From positions 135,363 through 199,362 of the forward strand of contig JACDOX010000330.1 in assembly GCA_014549065.1 (NCBI GenBank): 64,000 bases of DNA, read 5' to 3'. Made by a program: the position numbers and the translations under genes. This DNA comes from Cardinalis cardinalis. Its lineage: Eukaryota > Chordata > Aves > Passeriformes > Cardinalidae. Shown one piece after another: positions 25,301 through 37,017 of the stretch; the stretch's first letter is position 1, and each line of letters starts with the position of its first letter. The notes beneath the pieces are model-generated. The model saw only the letters and a program-made list of their open reading frames with translations. It had not been told where the DNA came from and did no database searches.

Positions 25301-25718
25301 TGTGGCATTCACATTCTCTNAAAAATATCCCTTCACCCAGGATTTTCCTCCTGNGAAGCTGAGAAGCCTCAGAGAAAAGGAAAACAATTCTTATCTCATT
25401 TACTTCTCCTGTGTTGTGCTCATGTGCAATGTGTTTGGAGATTGTTTACCCCCAGGTGATTGTTCCATTGCATTCTGCTGGGAGTTGTTTTCACTCTTTG
25501 GCCAACCAGGGCCAAACTGTGTCAGGACTCTGGAAAGAGTCACGAGTTTTCATTATTATCTTTTTAGCATTTAGTAAGTATCCTTTCTGTATTCTTTAGC
25601 ATATTATAGTATTCTTTAAAATAATATAGTATAATAAGGTAATAAATTAGCCTTCTGAGAACATGGAGTCAGATTTATCATTCCTACCTTCGTCAGGGCA
25701 TTCCCTGCAAATACAAGA
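25301..25718 (+). mobile_element. Solo LTR with 6-bp target duplication, ERVK-like
   Basis: The element starts TGTGGCATTC and ends near ATACAAGA, about 418 bp, with AATAAA at 25641-25646. It is flanked by identical hexamers ACTGCC (25295-25300 and 25719-25724), a 6-bp target duplication typical of ERVK-type integration. The last bases depart from the usual CA end, which I read as mutation. It shares its whole length with the opposite-strand copy at 2515-2914. With no internal viral sequence, it is a solo LTR, left by recombination between two LTRs. It lies antisense in the last CDH8 intron. Confidence 0.85.
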
Positions 25719-25831
25719 ACTGCCAGCACTGTCAGTACTGTGCACGTAGTGTTGGACTGGACTTTGCCTCCTCCTCTCTGAACCTCACACCTCCTCAGAG
25801 CCGGCAGACACAGGGCATTTGTGACGTGGAC

Positions 25832-26548
25832 TGTGCGACAGGCCAGGCTGTGCCGCGGGCCGGGCTGTACTGCAGTGCCACGGGCCAGGCCATGCCATGG
25901 GCCGTACTGCAGGCTGTGCCATGGGCCGGGCTGTACTGCAGGCCGTGCCACGGGCCAGGCCATGCCATGGGCCGTACTGCAGGCTGTGCCGTGGGCCGGG
26001 CCATACCATAGGCCATGCTGCAGGCCAGGCCTGCCGCAGGCCAGGCCGCACCACAGGCTGTACCACGGGCTAGGCTCTACCACAGGCCAGGCTGTGCCGT
26101 GGGCTTACTGCAGGCTGTGCTGTGAGCCAGGCTATGCTGTGAGCCAGGCCATGCCATTGGCTGGGCTGTACTTCAGGCCGTGCCATGGGCCAGGTTGTAC
26201 CACAGGCCAGGCCGTGCCATGGCCATACCGCACGCTGTGCCATGGGCTGGGCCATACTGCAGGCCATGCCACAGGCCAGGCCATGCCATGGGCTGGGTTG
26301 TACTGCAGGCCATGCCACAGGCCAGGCCATGCCGTGGGTTGGGTTGTACTGCAGGCCATGCTGTGGGCCAGGCCGTACCATGGGCTGGGCTGTACCACAC
26401 GCCGTGCCACAACCAGGCCGTACCGCAGGCCAGGCCATGCCATGGGCCGTACCTCTGGCCCTGCCACAGACCAGGCCGTGCCATTGGCTGGCCCATACCA
26501 CAGACCGTGCCACGGGCCAGGCCGTACCATACCACAGACCATGCCGTG
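25832..26548. repeat. GC-rich minisatellite in CDH8 last intron
   Basis: About 715 bp built from variants of short words such as GGCCAGGCCATGCCATGGGC and GGGCTGTACTGCAGG. Higher-order periods differ along the array. At the start, a 40-bp block is identical at 25881-25920 and 25951-25990 (period 70). Further on, units beginning GGCCATGC start at 26262, 26308 and 26354 (period 46). The words are rich in the palindromes CCATGG and CTGCAG. The array lacks stops in several frames on both strands, which creates long but spurious open frames. It ends about 10 nt from the splice donor of the preceding cadherin exon. Confidence 0.95.
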
Positions 26549-26557
26549 AGCACCCAC

Positions 26558-26809
26558 CGAGCANCAGGATGATGCAGGCCAGGATGGCNATGAGGGCNCC
26601 CATGCTGAGCCCGATGGGCAGCACGTAGGCCTCGGCGTTGCAGGACTGCACNGTGCCGTCGCTGCTGCAGCCACACACACGGATGGTCAGCGTGCCCGTG
26701 CTGCTCATGGGCGGCGTGCCGCTGTCGCTGATGACGATGGGCAGCAGGTACACCTCCTGCTTCTGCCGGCTGAAGCCGCTGTGCTTGGCCAGGATGCTGA
26801 GGGTGTTAT
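26558..26809 (-). CDS. CDH8: Cadherin-8, penultimate coding exon (end of EC5 and membrane span)
   Basis: This 252-nt exon completes the fifth extracellular cadherin repeat and encodes most of the membrane helix. Seen in order are SILAKHSGFSRQKQEVYLLP, then VISDSGTPP, the membrane-proximal cysteine cluster VCGCSSDG followed by QSCNAEAYVLP, and the hydrophobic ALxAILACIIL. The cysteines are conserved across type II cadherins. It begins at 26809 after TTGCCTTGCAG, with AT completing a split Asp codon, and ends at 26558 before GTGGGT with the first base of a split Val codon. The length (252) is what I recall for this exon in type II cadherin genes. Four single Ns fall in it; two do not change the residue, one leaves Ile or Met and one leaves Leu, Met or Val. 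Oddly, 78 of 80 readable third positions are G or C, and the exon is wedged between a CR1 and a minisatellite. Confidence 0.95.
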
Positions 26810-26817
26810 CTGCAAGG

Positions 26818-27060
26818 CAAAATCTCAAGCTGCATCAAGGGAAATTTAGGTTNGAAATTAGGAAAAAGTTTTTCACAGAACGAGTGATAAAGTTCTGGAA
26901 TGGCTTGCCTGGGAAGGTGGTGGAGTCACCATCCCTGGATGTGTTAAATAAAGACTGGATGTGGCACAGGGTGCCATGGTTTAGTTGAGGTGTTAGGGCT
27001 GGGTTGGACTTGATGGTCTTTAAGGTCTCTTCCAACTTAGTCATTCTGTGAAATCTGTGA
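26818..27060 (+). mobile_element. CR1 3' fragment abutting a CDH8 exon
   Basis: Plus-strand CR1 3' end, antisense to CDH8. Its first part still encodes the CR1 ORF2 C-terminus: LKLHQGKFR followed by IRKKFFTERVIKFWNGLPGK and VVESPSLDVL. It continues through GGTTGGACTTGATGGTCTTT and CTCTTCCAACTTAGTCATTC to a degenerate tail. Recognisable CR1 starts at about 26818, only about 8 nt from the first base of the CDH8 exon, so the intron's pyrimidine tract and branch region come from CR1 antisense sequence. Confidence 0.85.
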
Positions 27061-28061
27061 AAATGGCANCATCTCAACACACAACTCTCCCTCAGTGCAA
27101 ACATTCCATGATCTCCTCGTGCCAGCAGCATGTGGCACAGAAATGCCTCCCCTTTCTGTCCAGCTGCCTCAAGAAGTGCAATATATGCATTTTCTTGTGT
27201 GATAAGAAGATCATGATCCCTTATTTCTCCTCTGCATACAGCACTACAGATATCTTCCCATCATGATTCACCCCTTTTTTTTTTCAAGTCACGCAGTCAT
27301 AAAAATCCAGCCAGTAAAACAAGAGAGAAATGAGATGTTAAAGAAACCCAGACTTAAAGCATATTCACCAATTAACACAAATCTTCCTTGCCTTACAACC
27401 ACAAACTACACATTTTCCACTGCTATAAAAGATCTTTCCTTTTTATATAAAGACAAAAGAAAAGCATTAAAAGTTGTGGGTCCAATTTTAAGAGAACTAA
27501 ACATTTATTTGACTTCAATGAACACAAGAGAGCAAATCAGGCTGTATCTCCCATGGAGGCAGACAGGAAATGAGTCTAGGACATATTACCTCTGCACACA
27601 TATGCAGAAAGTTAATTTTGGAAATATAAAGAGGCATCTGACTGCATGGCATCCTACACAGACATAGAGTTACACAGTGAAACCTCTGAGAGTCACTCAG
27701 TTCTCAGTTCACCAAATGAATACAAGTTGATTTTTCTAAGGGTAATCATACAGATTTTAATTTGGATAGTTATAAAAATTACAGATTCTAGACAATTATA
27801 AACACACACATATCAGATATNAATAATCTTTTATGTGTCATAGTGCTCAGGTATAAACCTGACTAGTGACATGTCAAATATGCAGAAAATTCTGATTTCT
27901 TTATATACTTAAATAATCTCAAATTTTTAACTGCTTTATTCTGTGGAATAAAATAATAGTTCAATATTAGGAATTATACTAACAGAGTGCATGTTGACTT
28001 GTACTGGTGTGCTGTTTGTGTTTTGTTAAAAAAAAGTGATTCAGAGAAACAAAGAATAGTA

Positions 28062-28090
28062 ATGTGTGTGTGTGTGTGTGTGTGTGTGTG
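28062..28090. repeat. (TG)n microsatellite
   Basis: About 14 uninterrupted TG units, followed by AGTG. Confidence 0.95.
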
Positions 28091-29949
28091 AGTGTTGCTG
28101 TGGAATCCAATGACAATTTAAAAATAAAGCTGCACTTCTTGTTTGGAAGAAGGAGTTGAGGTTCATTTTCCTGATGCATCATGCACAAAAGAAAGCCTCC
28201 TGATATTTTATGCTCTAAAATGTCCACGTGCAATGCTAAATGTCATTCTGTGGAAGGAAAGAAAACACTGGGAGTGCTCATATGACAATAGGCTTCTCCT
28301 GAAGATCACGTTCCCTTCCCACACAAACATTCTGTGATTCTATAATTTTCTATCCCTTCCACAGCAGAATCACCTACCAATCACATTACTTGGCCTAGAA
28401 AGGTTCTTACTATAATTTATNTTGTAGATAATGCAAGCATTTCAGCATTTTTCATAAATTTAGATTATGCAACACGTGAAGGTCAATCTAAAAATTAACA
28501 CCTTCATAAAACAGAATAAATATGGTCACTTTGTAGAACAAAAAGGATTCCTAATATTTTTTTTTCCCCAGGAAACTTGAGGTTTTATCTATTCCAGTTG
28601 GAAACAGTCACATCAAAACTGATGGCACCCTGGAGCTAAATAAATAGTCTAGTTCTTCNTTGTGCCCTTTTTAAAATGAAAGGAATCATATGTGTTTACT
28701 GAAGACAAATTTCAGGTATAAGCTCTTAAGAATTCTGACAACTCAAATAGGACCAAGGTCCCTGTTGACACCCAGTGCCACATGTGCCAGTGTGCTGCAG
28801 TGCAAAGTCACGTGTGTTTGAAGCCAATAATTAACACACATCTGGAAGTGAACAAACCCTGCACTCCTCCTTGGTTGGGTGTGCCAGAGGTGTTAACACA
28901 TGTGTGCAGGTTAAACCACTTCCTTGTTCTCTGCAGGGAAAAAAGGGAAAAGTTAAGTTGGGAAAATGATCCTGTAGCTCAGTTTCCCTGAATACGGGTG
29001 TGTAGAGCTTTACCAAAGTAAGAGTGACTACATGATGCNCAAAAGTTCCTTTTTTAATCTGATAGCTTTCTTTTCCCGCTTGGCACCCCTCCCTGTTTTC
29101 AGATACTGGAAAATAAATTCACCTGTCTGCTGTCATTTTCCTGCAAAATTTAAAAAATCCCAGCATAAGCTGCATCCTTAATCCTTTTGCTTTAACCTTT
29201 CAAAAGAGAAAATAACTGTGTGGTGCTCAATTTCCAGCTCTTTCTTTGAGACAAATCCCACTCAAAGGTGTCACATCTGTAGTCATTTATTTGGAACTCC
29301 AGAGACTTTTACAGTTCTATAGCACAGTGCTCTAAAATCTGTACTGATACAGGCTGTTCCTTCCTGTGAACCTGCTGCAGTCCTTCTCTGCCCAAGCTGG
29401 AGCACAGGATTGATTGCTGAGCCCAACAGCCCTGCACTTTACAGATATGCAAAAGAGGGAAGGCACCTGCTTTAGGAAGGAACTAAAAAAGAGAAGCTGC
29501 ACTTGTTGGGAACAGCTTCAGATCCCTTCCATCCTCCTGAGACACTCACTGCCATCCTGTCTGCTGTGAAAATTCTAATAAGCCGAAACCAGAGCATAAC
29601 TGAGTAAAAAAAAGTAAGGATGTACTCCAAAGAGAAGGGGGCAGAAAAAGTGAGAGGGAACAGAGACNGAGAAAATAAAGTGCTCATCAGTGAAGCTTTG
29701 CTGAGTGTAAGAAACCACCTGGTTTCTTGATTCCTGGTTGGAATTGATAACCATGGTTATAAATTCAAGTTCAGAAGTAACCAGGGAAAGCAAAAAAGAT
29801 GCAAGATATTTGGGATATGAACTGTTAGTTAAGTGCAAAATAAGTCGCAATGGCTGGACTGTCAGAACTATTAGAAGAGAATAACGAGAAGAGAATAACT
29901 TTCTTTTCTTACAGATGGCTTGTTTGGTTGGTTTTTTGTTGTTGGTTGG

Positions 29950-29982
29950 GTTTNTTTGTTTGTTTGTTTGTTTGTTTGNTTG
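29950..29982. repeat. (GTTT)n microsatellite
   Basis: About eight GTTT units with two Ns inside, preceded by GGTTGGTTTTTTG-type degenerate repeats. The Ns may mark length variation. Confidence 0.9.
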
Positions 29983-32900
29983 ATTTTTGTTAGAAACCAT
30001 GTTTGACTAAAAGTGAACGTGTTATGCCTGGAAAGAAAAGAAACTGACAAGCAGAACATAGAAAAAGCAAAATGAAATGACCAAATTGTTTTGCCAATGG
30101 GTGGCAGGTCCTCCATTTGATTTAGGAATTTTATTTAGCAATAAATTCTTTCCCCTTCATTGCTATGTCTTAAAATAAATATACCTTGGTGTTGCTGGAA
30201 ATGTGGAAGAACAATGACTCCCTGGGTTGACGTTTTAGTTGGTTCCTAGAACTTGAAGATAAATCCTGGCAGCTGATCAGCAATAAACTCAATTTATCTG
30301 ATTTGCTTTCTCCTTTCTGGACATTCCAGAAGGAGCCTCCTCCAGGAACAACCTGGACGAATGAACTTGGCAGCAGGTGCTCAGCAGGAGAGGGGACAAT
30401 CCCCTTCCCTCATCTTCCCAATTAACCCACTGATCCTTCCCTACAGCACTGCTCAGGTTGTTTATTTATTCATGGTACTTTTAGCAAAACAAGGAAAAGC
30501 ATGTGCAGAAAAGCCCCAAAGCTCCCTGCTCACAGAGCTCTGAGCTGTCTGCCACAGGCACAGAGCCACTGAGAGCGTTCCTCCAGCCAGGGAGGCACAT
30601 CCAGGAGGGGCTCTGACATTCTCCATCAGAATGAATGAGTCTCCAGGAATTCTGTGCCTTTCTGTGGGGAAGGGGCTGGAGAAGTTCATGGAAATGCCTG
30701 AGCTCTATGAAATACCCTTTCCTTGGTGACGTACTCACCACCCAGGATGGACCAGGAGCTGCATCCTGTCCTGCAGCCTTCAGGAATGGTGTAAAATCTT
30801 AGTAACTCTCACAGCATCAGTGTCAGGTCAGGGGAACACTGCTCTGGGCATGCACAACTACAGCTCAGANCAGGAGCTCACTTCTGCCTTTTTTACATAT
30901 AAAAAAACCTGGTGGCTCAGCTCCCTGGCTGACTCTCAGTCTCTAAAATTTACAAGCAGATTCTTGAAATAATCATGAAAGAGACTGTTTTGGGAATATC
31001 TCCCTCACAGCTGGAACAAAGGAGGACAATGCAGAAGGTCTTTAAAAGATGCCCAGTGTGGTTTCCAGACAAAGGTAGTTTGCATAACCACAGCAATTAC
31101 CCCAGGGCCAAGTGCTTTCTGCACATTCCCCAGCTGTTCTCAAATCTCCCAGATCTCTTTTGAGGCTCATGGATGAACAATTTTGAGAAAATGTAAATGC
31201 AATCATTTTAATACAAAGCTATTTCTGGATTTTCTGGACACGAGTGACTTTAACGGCATCAACAGCAACCAGGATGTGAAATTAGCAGGCAGGAGTCAAC
31301 CCCTTCATCTCCCACTTTGTGCAAGAATGCATCTTGCAATTTTAAGCCAGACAATAAAATAACAGAACAAAAGTAAAAATCAGAAGCAGTGAGTTTGCAC
31401 TTAAGTGTCATTTTCTCTGCACACTTTATTGCAATTCTTTAATTCCCTCGCAGTCTCTAATATGCTCAGATCAGTGGAGTTCCCTGCTGTGCCACCTAAC
31501 ACCTACAGAATTCTGCCTTTCTTTTTTTATCCCTTTTATAATGTCCTCAGAAAGATCAAATAATTAATGGTATTAAGGACTCAGTGGTAGAAGTTGTTAT
31601 CTGTGCTGGATATNTTACTTATGTGAAGAAGGAATTTTAATTGGAAACTCTACAGCTGGAAACAGCAGAATGTCAGAAATACACATTTCTTCCTGTTTAT
31701 TAGAGCTATCATTCTGAGTACATTTTAAAATCTCAGATTCTCTGTAAAATAGGGTTCTTTGACACAAGTAGAAGAGCAGCAGGAATATCCTTACTGTAAC
31801 ACTCCCTGCTTTTTCTGATAAGGAAAAGACAGGGACAGCTCATTCATCTCCAATCTCTCTTCAAAAGTAGTATCTATTCTTAAATAAAAACCCCAAACTT
31901 GAAATAACCGAGCAATTGAATGATTATCCTCAAGGTTTCAGTGGAAACTAGCAAAATACAGGCAGAAATCCAGAGCACATGGCATTTGAAGGAATGTGAG
32001 CTCTAGAACANTCAGCAACCAGCTGCAAAGGCACTAGAAAAGAACATTCAAGAGAATGCTGATGCCATTTCAGCTTTGCATAGCCATTAATAACCATAAT
32101 TAATATGCATGTGCCTCTTGTAATAGTTAATATTCACTAGTGGAAACCTTACAATGTCAAACAGATTTTTTAAAGATCATTTTGAACATTGGTATTTTTG
32201 TTTTTCTTCAGAATTGAAACCTAATTACAGAGAAATGGTGGATGACAGGAAGATTCCAATCCCCTTTTTAGAGCCTGAGAATAAAACTGTCAAGAGACAC
32301 NGAGGTGTGTCAAATAGTCACTGTATGTCACCTTAATCATCACTCTTTTTGAATATTTTCTCAGTTATACTTTCTTTCTGTGAAAAGATTTACAAATAAC
32401 ACCTTTTTAAATTGGTAGGATTGCACCCAGTGACTGCAGCCCAGACAAGTCACTGCCCACAGTCCCATGTGTGCTAATTCTCTTGTTTTGAAATTTCTTT
32501 TTCTTTTGCAATTACAAAATCCTTGGGAAAAAAATAGTCCTGATCTCCTTTCTGATCCACCACAAGAACCAGAAGNGACAACTCCAAGCACACCCTCATC
32601 CATGCTCATCTTTTAAAAAAACACTGCTCACAAATGGGCCCTGAGCTGAAAAACTGATTTATGTGTTTCAGGCTCCCCTTTAGTACAAGTTGGAAGCATC
32701 AGTTTCCTGCTTCCAAAAGAATGAAATTAAAATGCTTTATGAGAAACCCATGTAAGGCAGATTTTTTTTATTTTTCTGCCTTAGGCTGAAACACATTTTA
32801 AAGGAATATTTGATTAAAAGGGTACAATTATAAGTTTGTGTCTTATAAATTTGGCAATAGTTAGTAGCTGAAAAAAAACCCTATTTTTACATTAGAACTG

Positions 32901-33874
32901 CTATAACAATTTCATTTCATTATTAAACTTCATGTTTTCAACATGCTGTATGTATAAAAAAATACATTTTTATGATAACATGTATATATATATATACACN
33001 TGTATGTATATTAATTTGTCTATATATACAACTGTGTCTTGTGTATTTTTACAGCTGTACCAGGCCTTCCTTGATGACTNTCTCAAACAAAATCCTCTTG
33101 AGCAGCAGTTTATNAGTAAAATAAGAACACAGGGAAAGNAAAAGTATTTAGTGTGAGAAAATGTATTGGTAGAAGAATAATTGGAAAATGTCATATAGTT
33201 TGTATCTTTGATTTTCTCCTCTTTACCAGTTGCCTTAAATAATAACAGTTTATGCCAGAACTGAGCAGCTGAATCAACTAATGAATAAAAAAACNTAAAC
33301 ACATTTCCATGTAGTCCTTTACAGGAATAAAAAGTACTGCTGGGAATTTTGAATCATGAGCAAAGTAATATTTAATCGTGTATACATCATTCTCATGTGT
33401 TAAAATTTCTTGGAAAGAGGAATAATTATGTTAGTGCTACTGTGTAATACAGAACTTGTAGTAAATAAATTCTTGACAGAAGGAAAAAAAAAAGCCATAT
33501 AAATTAACAGCAAAGTGATGATGAATAAGCATTTCCTCCTACCTTTTTCCTTTGAAAATGTGAACTTTAGATAATANTCTGTATAATTTCTAGTTCTATT
33601 CCTTTGGAAAATTCTGAACTTTAGATAATTGTCTCTTAAGTATTCTAAAACTTTCCTTTGACCTTTAGGCCAGCAGAGCTATAATCAAACATAACTGTAT
33701 GGTCCCTTGCAGTCTGGCAGCAACTCCTGTATTTTGTACCTTGGTTTTTTAACTCATTGAAGAAAGGACATTGAAGAAAATCCCTGCTGAAGAAATAATG
33801 ATGTAGAACACATTGAGTCTGAAATAATACCAGTTTTTTTGTTAATGGAGTAGAGAAATAATTAGGACATGGAA

Positions 33875-33916
33875 CCTCTCTCTCTCTCTTTTCAATTTAC
33901 AGACACAGAGAGAGAG
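33875..33916. repeat. (CT)n and (AG)n arms forming an inverted repeat
   Basis: A CT run at 33875-33889 and an AG run at 33907-33916 are separated by about 17 bp and can pair over at least 10 bp. This lies about 90 bp before the LTR at 34006. Confidence 0.8.
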
Positions 33917-34005
33917 TCAAAGCAGGAAATTTTGAGTTCTGGGTCTGTTTAAGCTCCACCTTGTCTGAACTGCACCCAGCACATCTGACTGCACCTCACT
34001 CACTC

Positions 34006-34530
34006 TGGTTTGTCTGTTCATCTCTTCCAAACCCCTTGAGAGGAATGGCAGATTTGTCTTTCCAAACAAGCTGTGGGTCTGCTGGTAGATAAAACCAGCA
34101 CTGGGAGATAAAAGAAACAACAGGAAGGATTCCACTGATTGATGAATGGAAAAAGATATTTGCTTTTACAAATAAACTTTAGGTCTGCTGATAAATGAAA
34201 TTGGACATTGAAAGATGAAAGAAACAATGGGGAAGAAAAACTCCTAAATTCCATAAGAATTAAAAATTAAAAGGGAGGGTTATACCTTATATCTTTGGTA
34301 TCAGGTGTATTGGGAAGTCTGTTCCTCTCAAGTACCTCAGCCAAGGGGGAAAGAGAGAAGGGAAATGTGGCTGGAANTTGGGATAAAAAGGGAGGCTGCG
34401 TCCTCCTAAAACTGGAGAGACCCCGGGGAATGCCCCATGGCCTCTCCCTTTATTCAAATAAAGAAAAAGGACTCCTCTGTCTCCTTTTTGGACCTAAACC
34501 TCTGGTGTTTGTGGATTAATTTTCCTAACA
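34006..34530 (+). mobile_element. Solo LTR
   Basis: Plus-strand LTR of about 520 bp. It has a TATA-like GGATAAAAAGGGAGG at about 34,381-34,395, an AATAAA at 34457-34462 and a terminal TTTCCTAACA ending at 34530. The U3 part contains two related GGTCTGCTG-AGATAAA-type blocks (about 34,076-34,115 and 34,183-34,230), an internal duplication. The 5' end is uncertain between 34006 and 34011, and I could not match target duplications. There is no viral coding sequence. It is antisense to CDH8. Confidence 0.7.
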
Positions 34531-37017
34531 CCCTGCTGCCACNCGGGCTTGGCACTCCCATAATGGGAAGCAAACCCAGGCCAGTGAGGGTGTGACACGA
34601 GCTAAACCAGCCCTGGTTTTTGCCCCTCCTGTTTCTCTCCTGCACGCCAGCAGGCAGTCACAAAGCTGTTTACCAATAATGCCACTGCTGTGACATGCTT
34701 TGCTCCATTCAGATCACATCACTGCGTGGCACGTGCATTGAATGGTACATCTGTAAAGTGTAAGAATTAATGCAGGTTGCCAAGCTCTGGTTTAGAAAAA
34801 GAGATGAAATGGCTGTCAAATGTGCTCAGCATTAAAAATACATTATTAACACAGCAATTTGCATAGACTGATGGATCATTTTTGAAATCTACATATTGTA
34901 GTTAATTTTATTCTGTTGTTATTTTAACCAAAAAGTTTCAGATAGTGATACAATGTTTTACAGAACTTTGCTAAAATAATGCCTATATTTTGCATTTGAA
35001 CCAAGAACTTTCCAGTACTCTATTACCAGATTCCAACAAAAATGCTGCAAGGATAGATAAAAAANCCAAGATTTCCCAAGGCTGTGCCATCTGCTTTTCT
35101 TTGGAGGGATAATGGATTCTCAATCCTTCTATGAATACCTACTTAACAAATGCAGTGTGGGAGAAGTTGGTGGCAGACAGGGATCTGAGCCCCTCAGGCC
35201 ACAGTGACAGGTACAGCTTTAAACATTACACTGGCTGCTGTTGTCTTATGTGTAGAGCTAAACATCCACCAGGTTCAGTGAAATTCAGAGTGATTTTGGT
35301 AGGTGATGGAAAAGTTCCAAGAATTCCCAGCCANGTTCTTCAACTTCCTCACTTCACACACGTCCTCCAATTCTTACATCAGTGAGTTCCAGGTCTGCAA
35401 AAGTTCACAGACCTGGGGACTATGAAGACAATCATGGATGTTTGAAGTGAATCTTTCTTTCTACAGTGTAAACTCTCAATATCACAGTAAAAACCATAAA
35501 ACTTAAGTAGCAACCTTTTGGGTCTTAGATGTGATGTGTTCTTGCCATTTAAGTAATTTAACATCCACTTCTCCATGCCATGATTATCACCTTTTCCATT
35601 CCAATTCTGTGCTGAATGTACACAGGGGCTTGGTAGGGATTTAAAGCAATTTACCAGTAAATCATACACCAGCCTTTAAAANCTAAATCTGTAATCAGAC
35701 CTATCAACCATATTGAAGTTTTGTTGCAACANTAAAAGCCAAATTCCAGCCTTACTAGTGTATTTCTATTATGGCACTTACTTTTTACATAATGTCCACT
35801 TTGAAATACAGCAGCAGAAAACAACCAGCANACTATAAAAACAGCAACCAGCATTTATTGGAATGCTGCCTTTTTGTACTGGTGTAATAAAGGTCTTGTC
35901 AGCACTTCCATTACAAAATGCCAATTTTCAGAGGTTTATAACTCTGACATAACTTCCTATGAAAAGAAATTTAGAATGTGGACTCTCTGCCAAAGAGCAT
36001 TGAAAGTTAAATACAGCTTACGTTGGTCAGGGCATTTTAAGTCAGAAAATAAATTAAAAACAATTCTGACTTAACATTTTCTTGAGCTGGTGCCACTGAA
36101 GAAAAAATAAGTGGCTTTGATAGTAAAAAGTGCCAGATCCTGCAGTTCTTATTCAGCAGAACTCCCTTGAAGTTCCCTGAGAAGAATTTCTGTGAGAGCC
36201 CTGAAAGGAGTGCCATTATACATTTTTGTAAATGTCATCAAGAGTTATATTAGCTTTTTGTAATTTGAAAGACTGAAATGTTATGGTGTAACATTGCCCC
36301 TGGGCACACAGGCAGCATGATAATGACTTTGGGAAGACATTCTGATATGCAGATTACATATAACAATAACAATTTGTTATCATCAGACCATTAATGGCAG
36401 TAATTCAGGCTTCTGCCTCACACCCAAAGGATTCACATTTGCCTTATTACATGCACACCTCTAACAGAGGATGTGATTCCCATGGGGAAAACTCATGGCC
36501 TTTTGAAATGCAGGGAAGAGCAAAAGGCATCCAGAGAAGGAATTCCAGTGAGTGAAAAAAAACCAATTACCCATCTATAGAGTGGAATTGCGTGAAAAAA
36601 TTTTCAACTGAAACATCCCAGACACTCTTTGGAATGTTTCTGGACAGCATGCAAACATTGCATGGAAAAAACCTGGAACAGCCACAAGTTCCAGACTGGG
36701 ATNCACAGCTGGATTATGGAGAATCACAGCAGGAGCACACACACATCTGAATTTAGANTCCAAGGCCTGGACATACTGCAAGATCCTGCCTTTCCTCTGT
36801 ACAGGGTGGGACACAACACAGAACTTGGAAAGAGGCAGCCAGGGAAAGATGTCAGCACTTGAATTCTGCCTCACCACAGAGATGTTACAAAGTCAGTGCT
36901 AATATGGGTGAATATTATGAATATATATGTTCATATATTAGAATATTATTNATATATATGTTTAGATATTATGAATATATGAAACTACAGGACCAGTTCA
37001 GAAGTTGTTTCGAGTTC

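Larger units (their letters stand above)
23887..26557 (-). other. CDH8 last intron (2,671 nt)
   Basis: A minus-strand GT (26557-26556, GTGGGT) to AG (23888-23887) intron. More than half of it is inserted or expanded sequence: a CR1 copy (24712-25100), a solo LTR (25301-25718) and a GC-rich minisatellite (25832-26548), with a short TA run at 24671-24686. About 23,890-24,660 looks like ordinary unique intron. Confidence 0.85.

Noticed and set aside
25821..26549. A 242-codon plus-strand open frame
   Set aside because: It lies wholly inside the GC minisatellite, consists of repeating Gly, Pro, Cys, His and Arg words, and overlaps similar open frames on the other strand. It reflects a repeat unit lacking stops, not a gene.
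23393..26809. Cadherin-11 or another type II cadherin as the gene identity
   Set aside because: The tail words LIIKDDEDVRENIIRY and LQFMPRQGLAPVPNG and the GESDKET end fit cadherin-8 as I know it. Cadherin-11 has a different juxtamembrane stretch and C-terminus.
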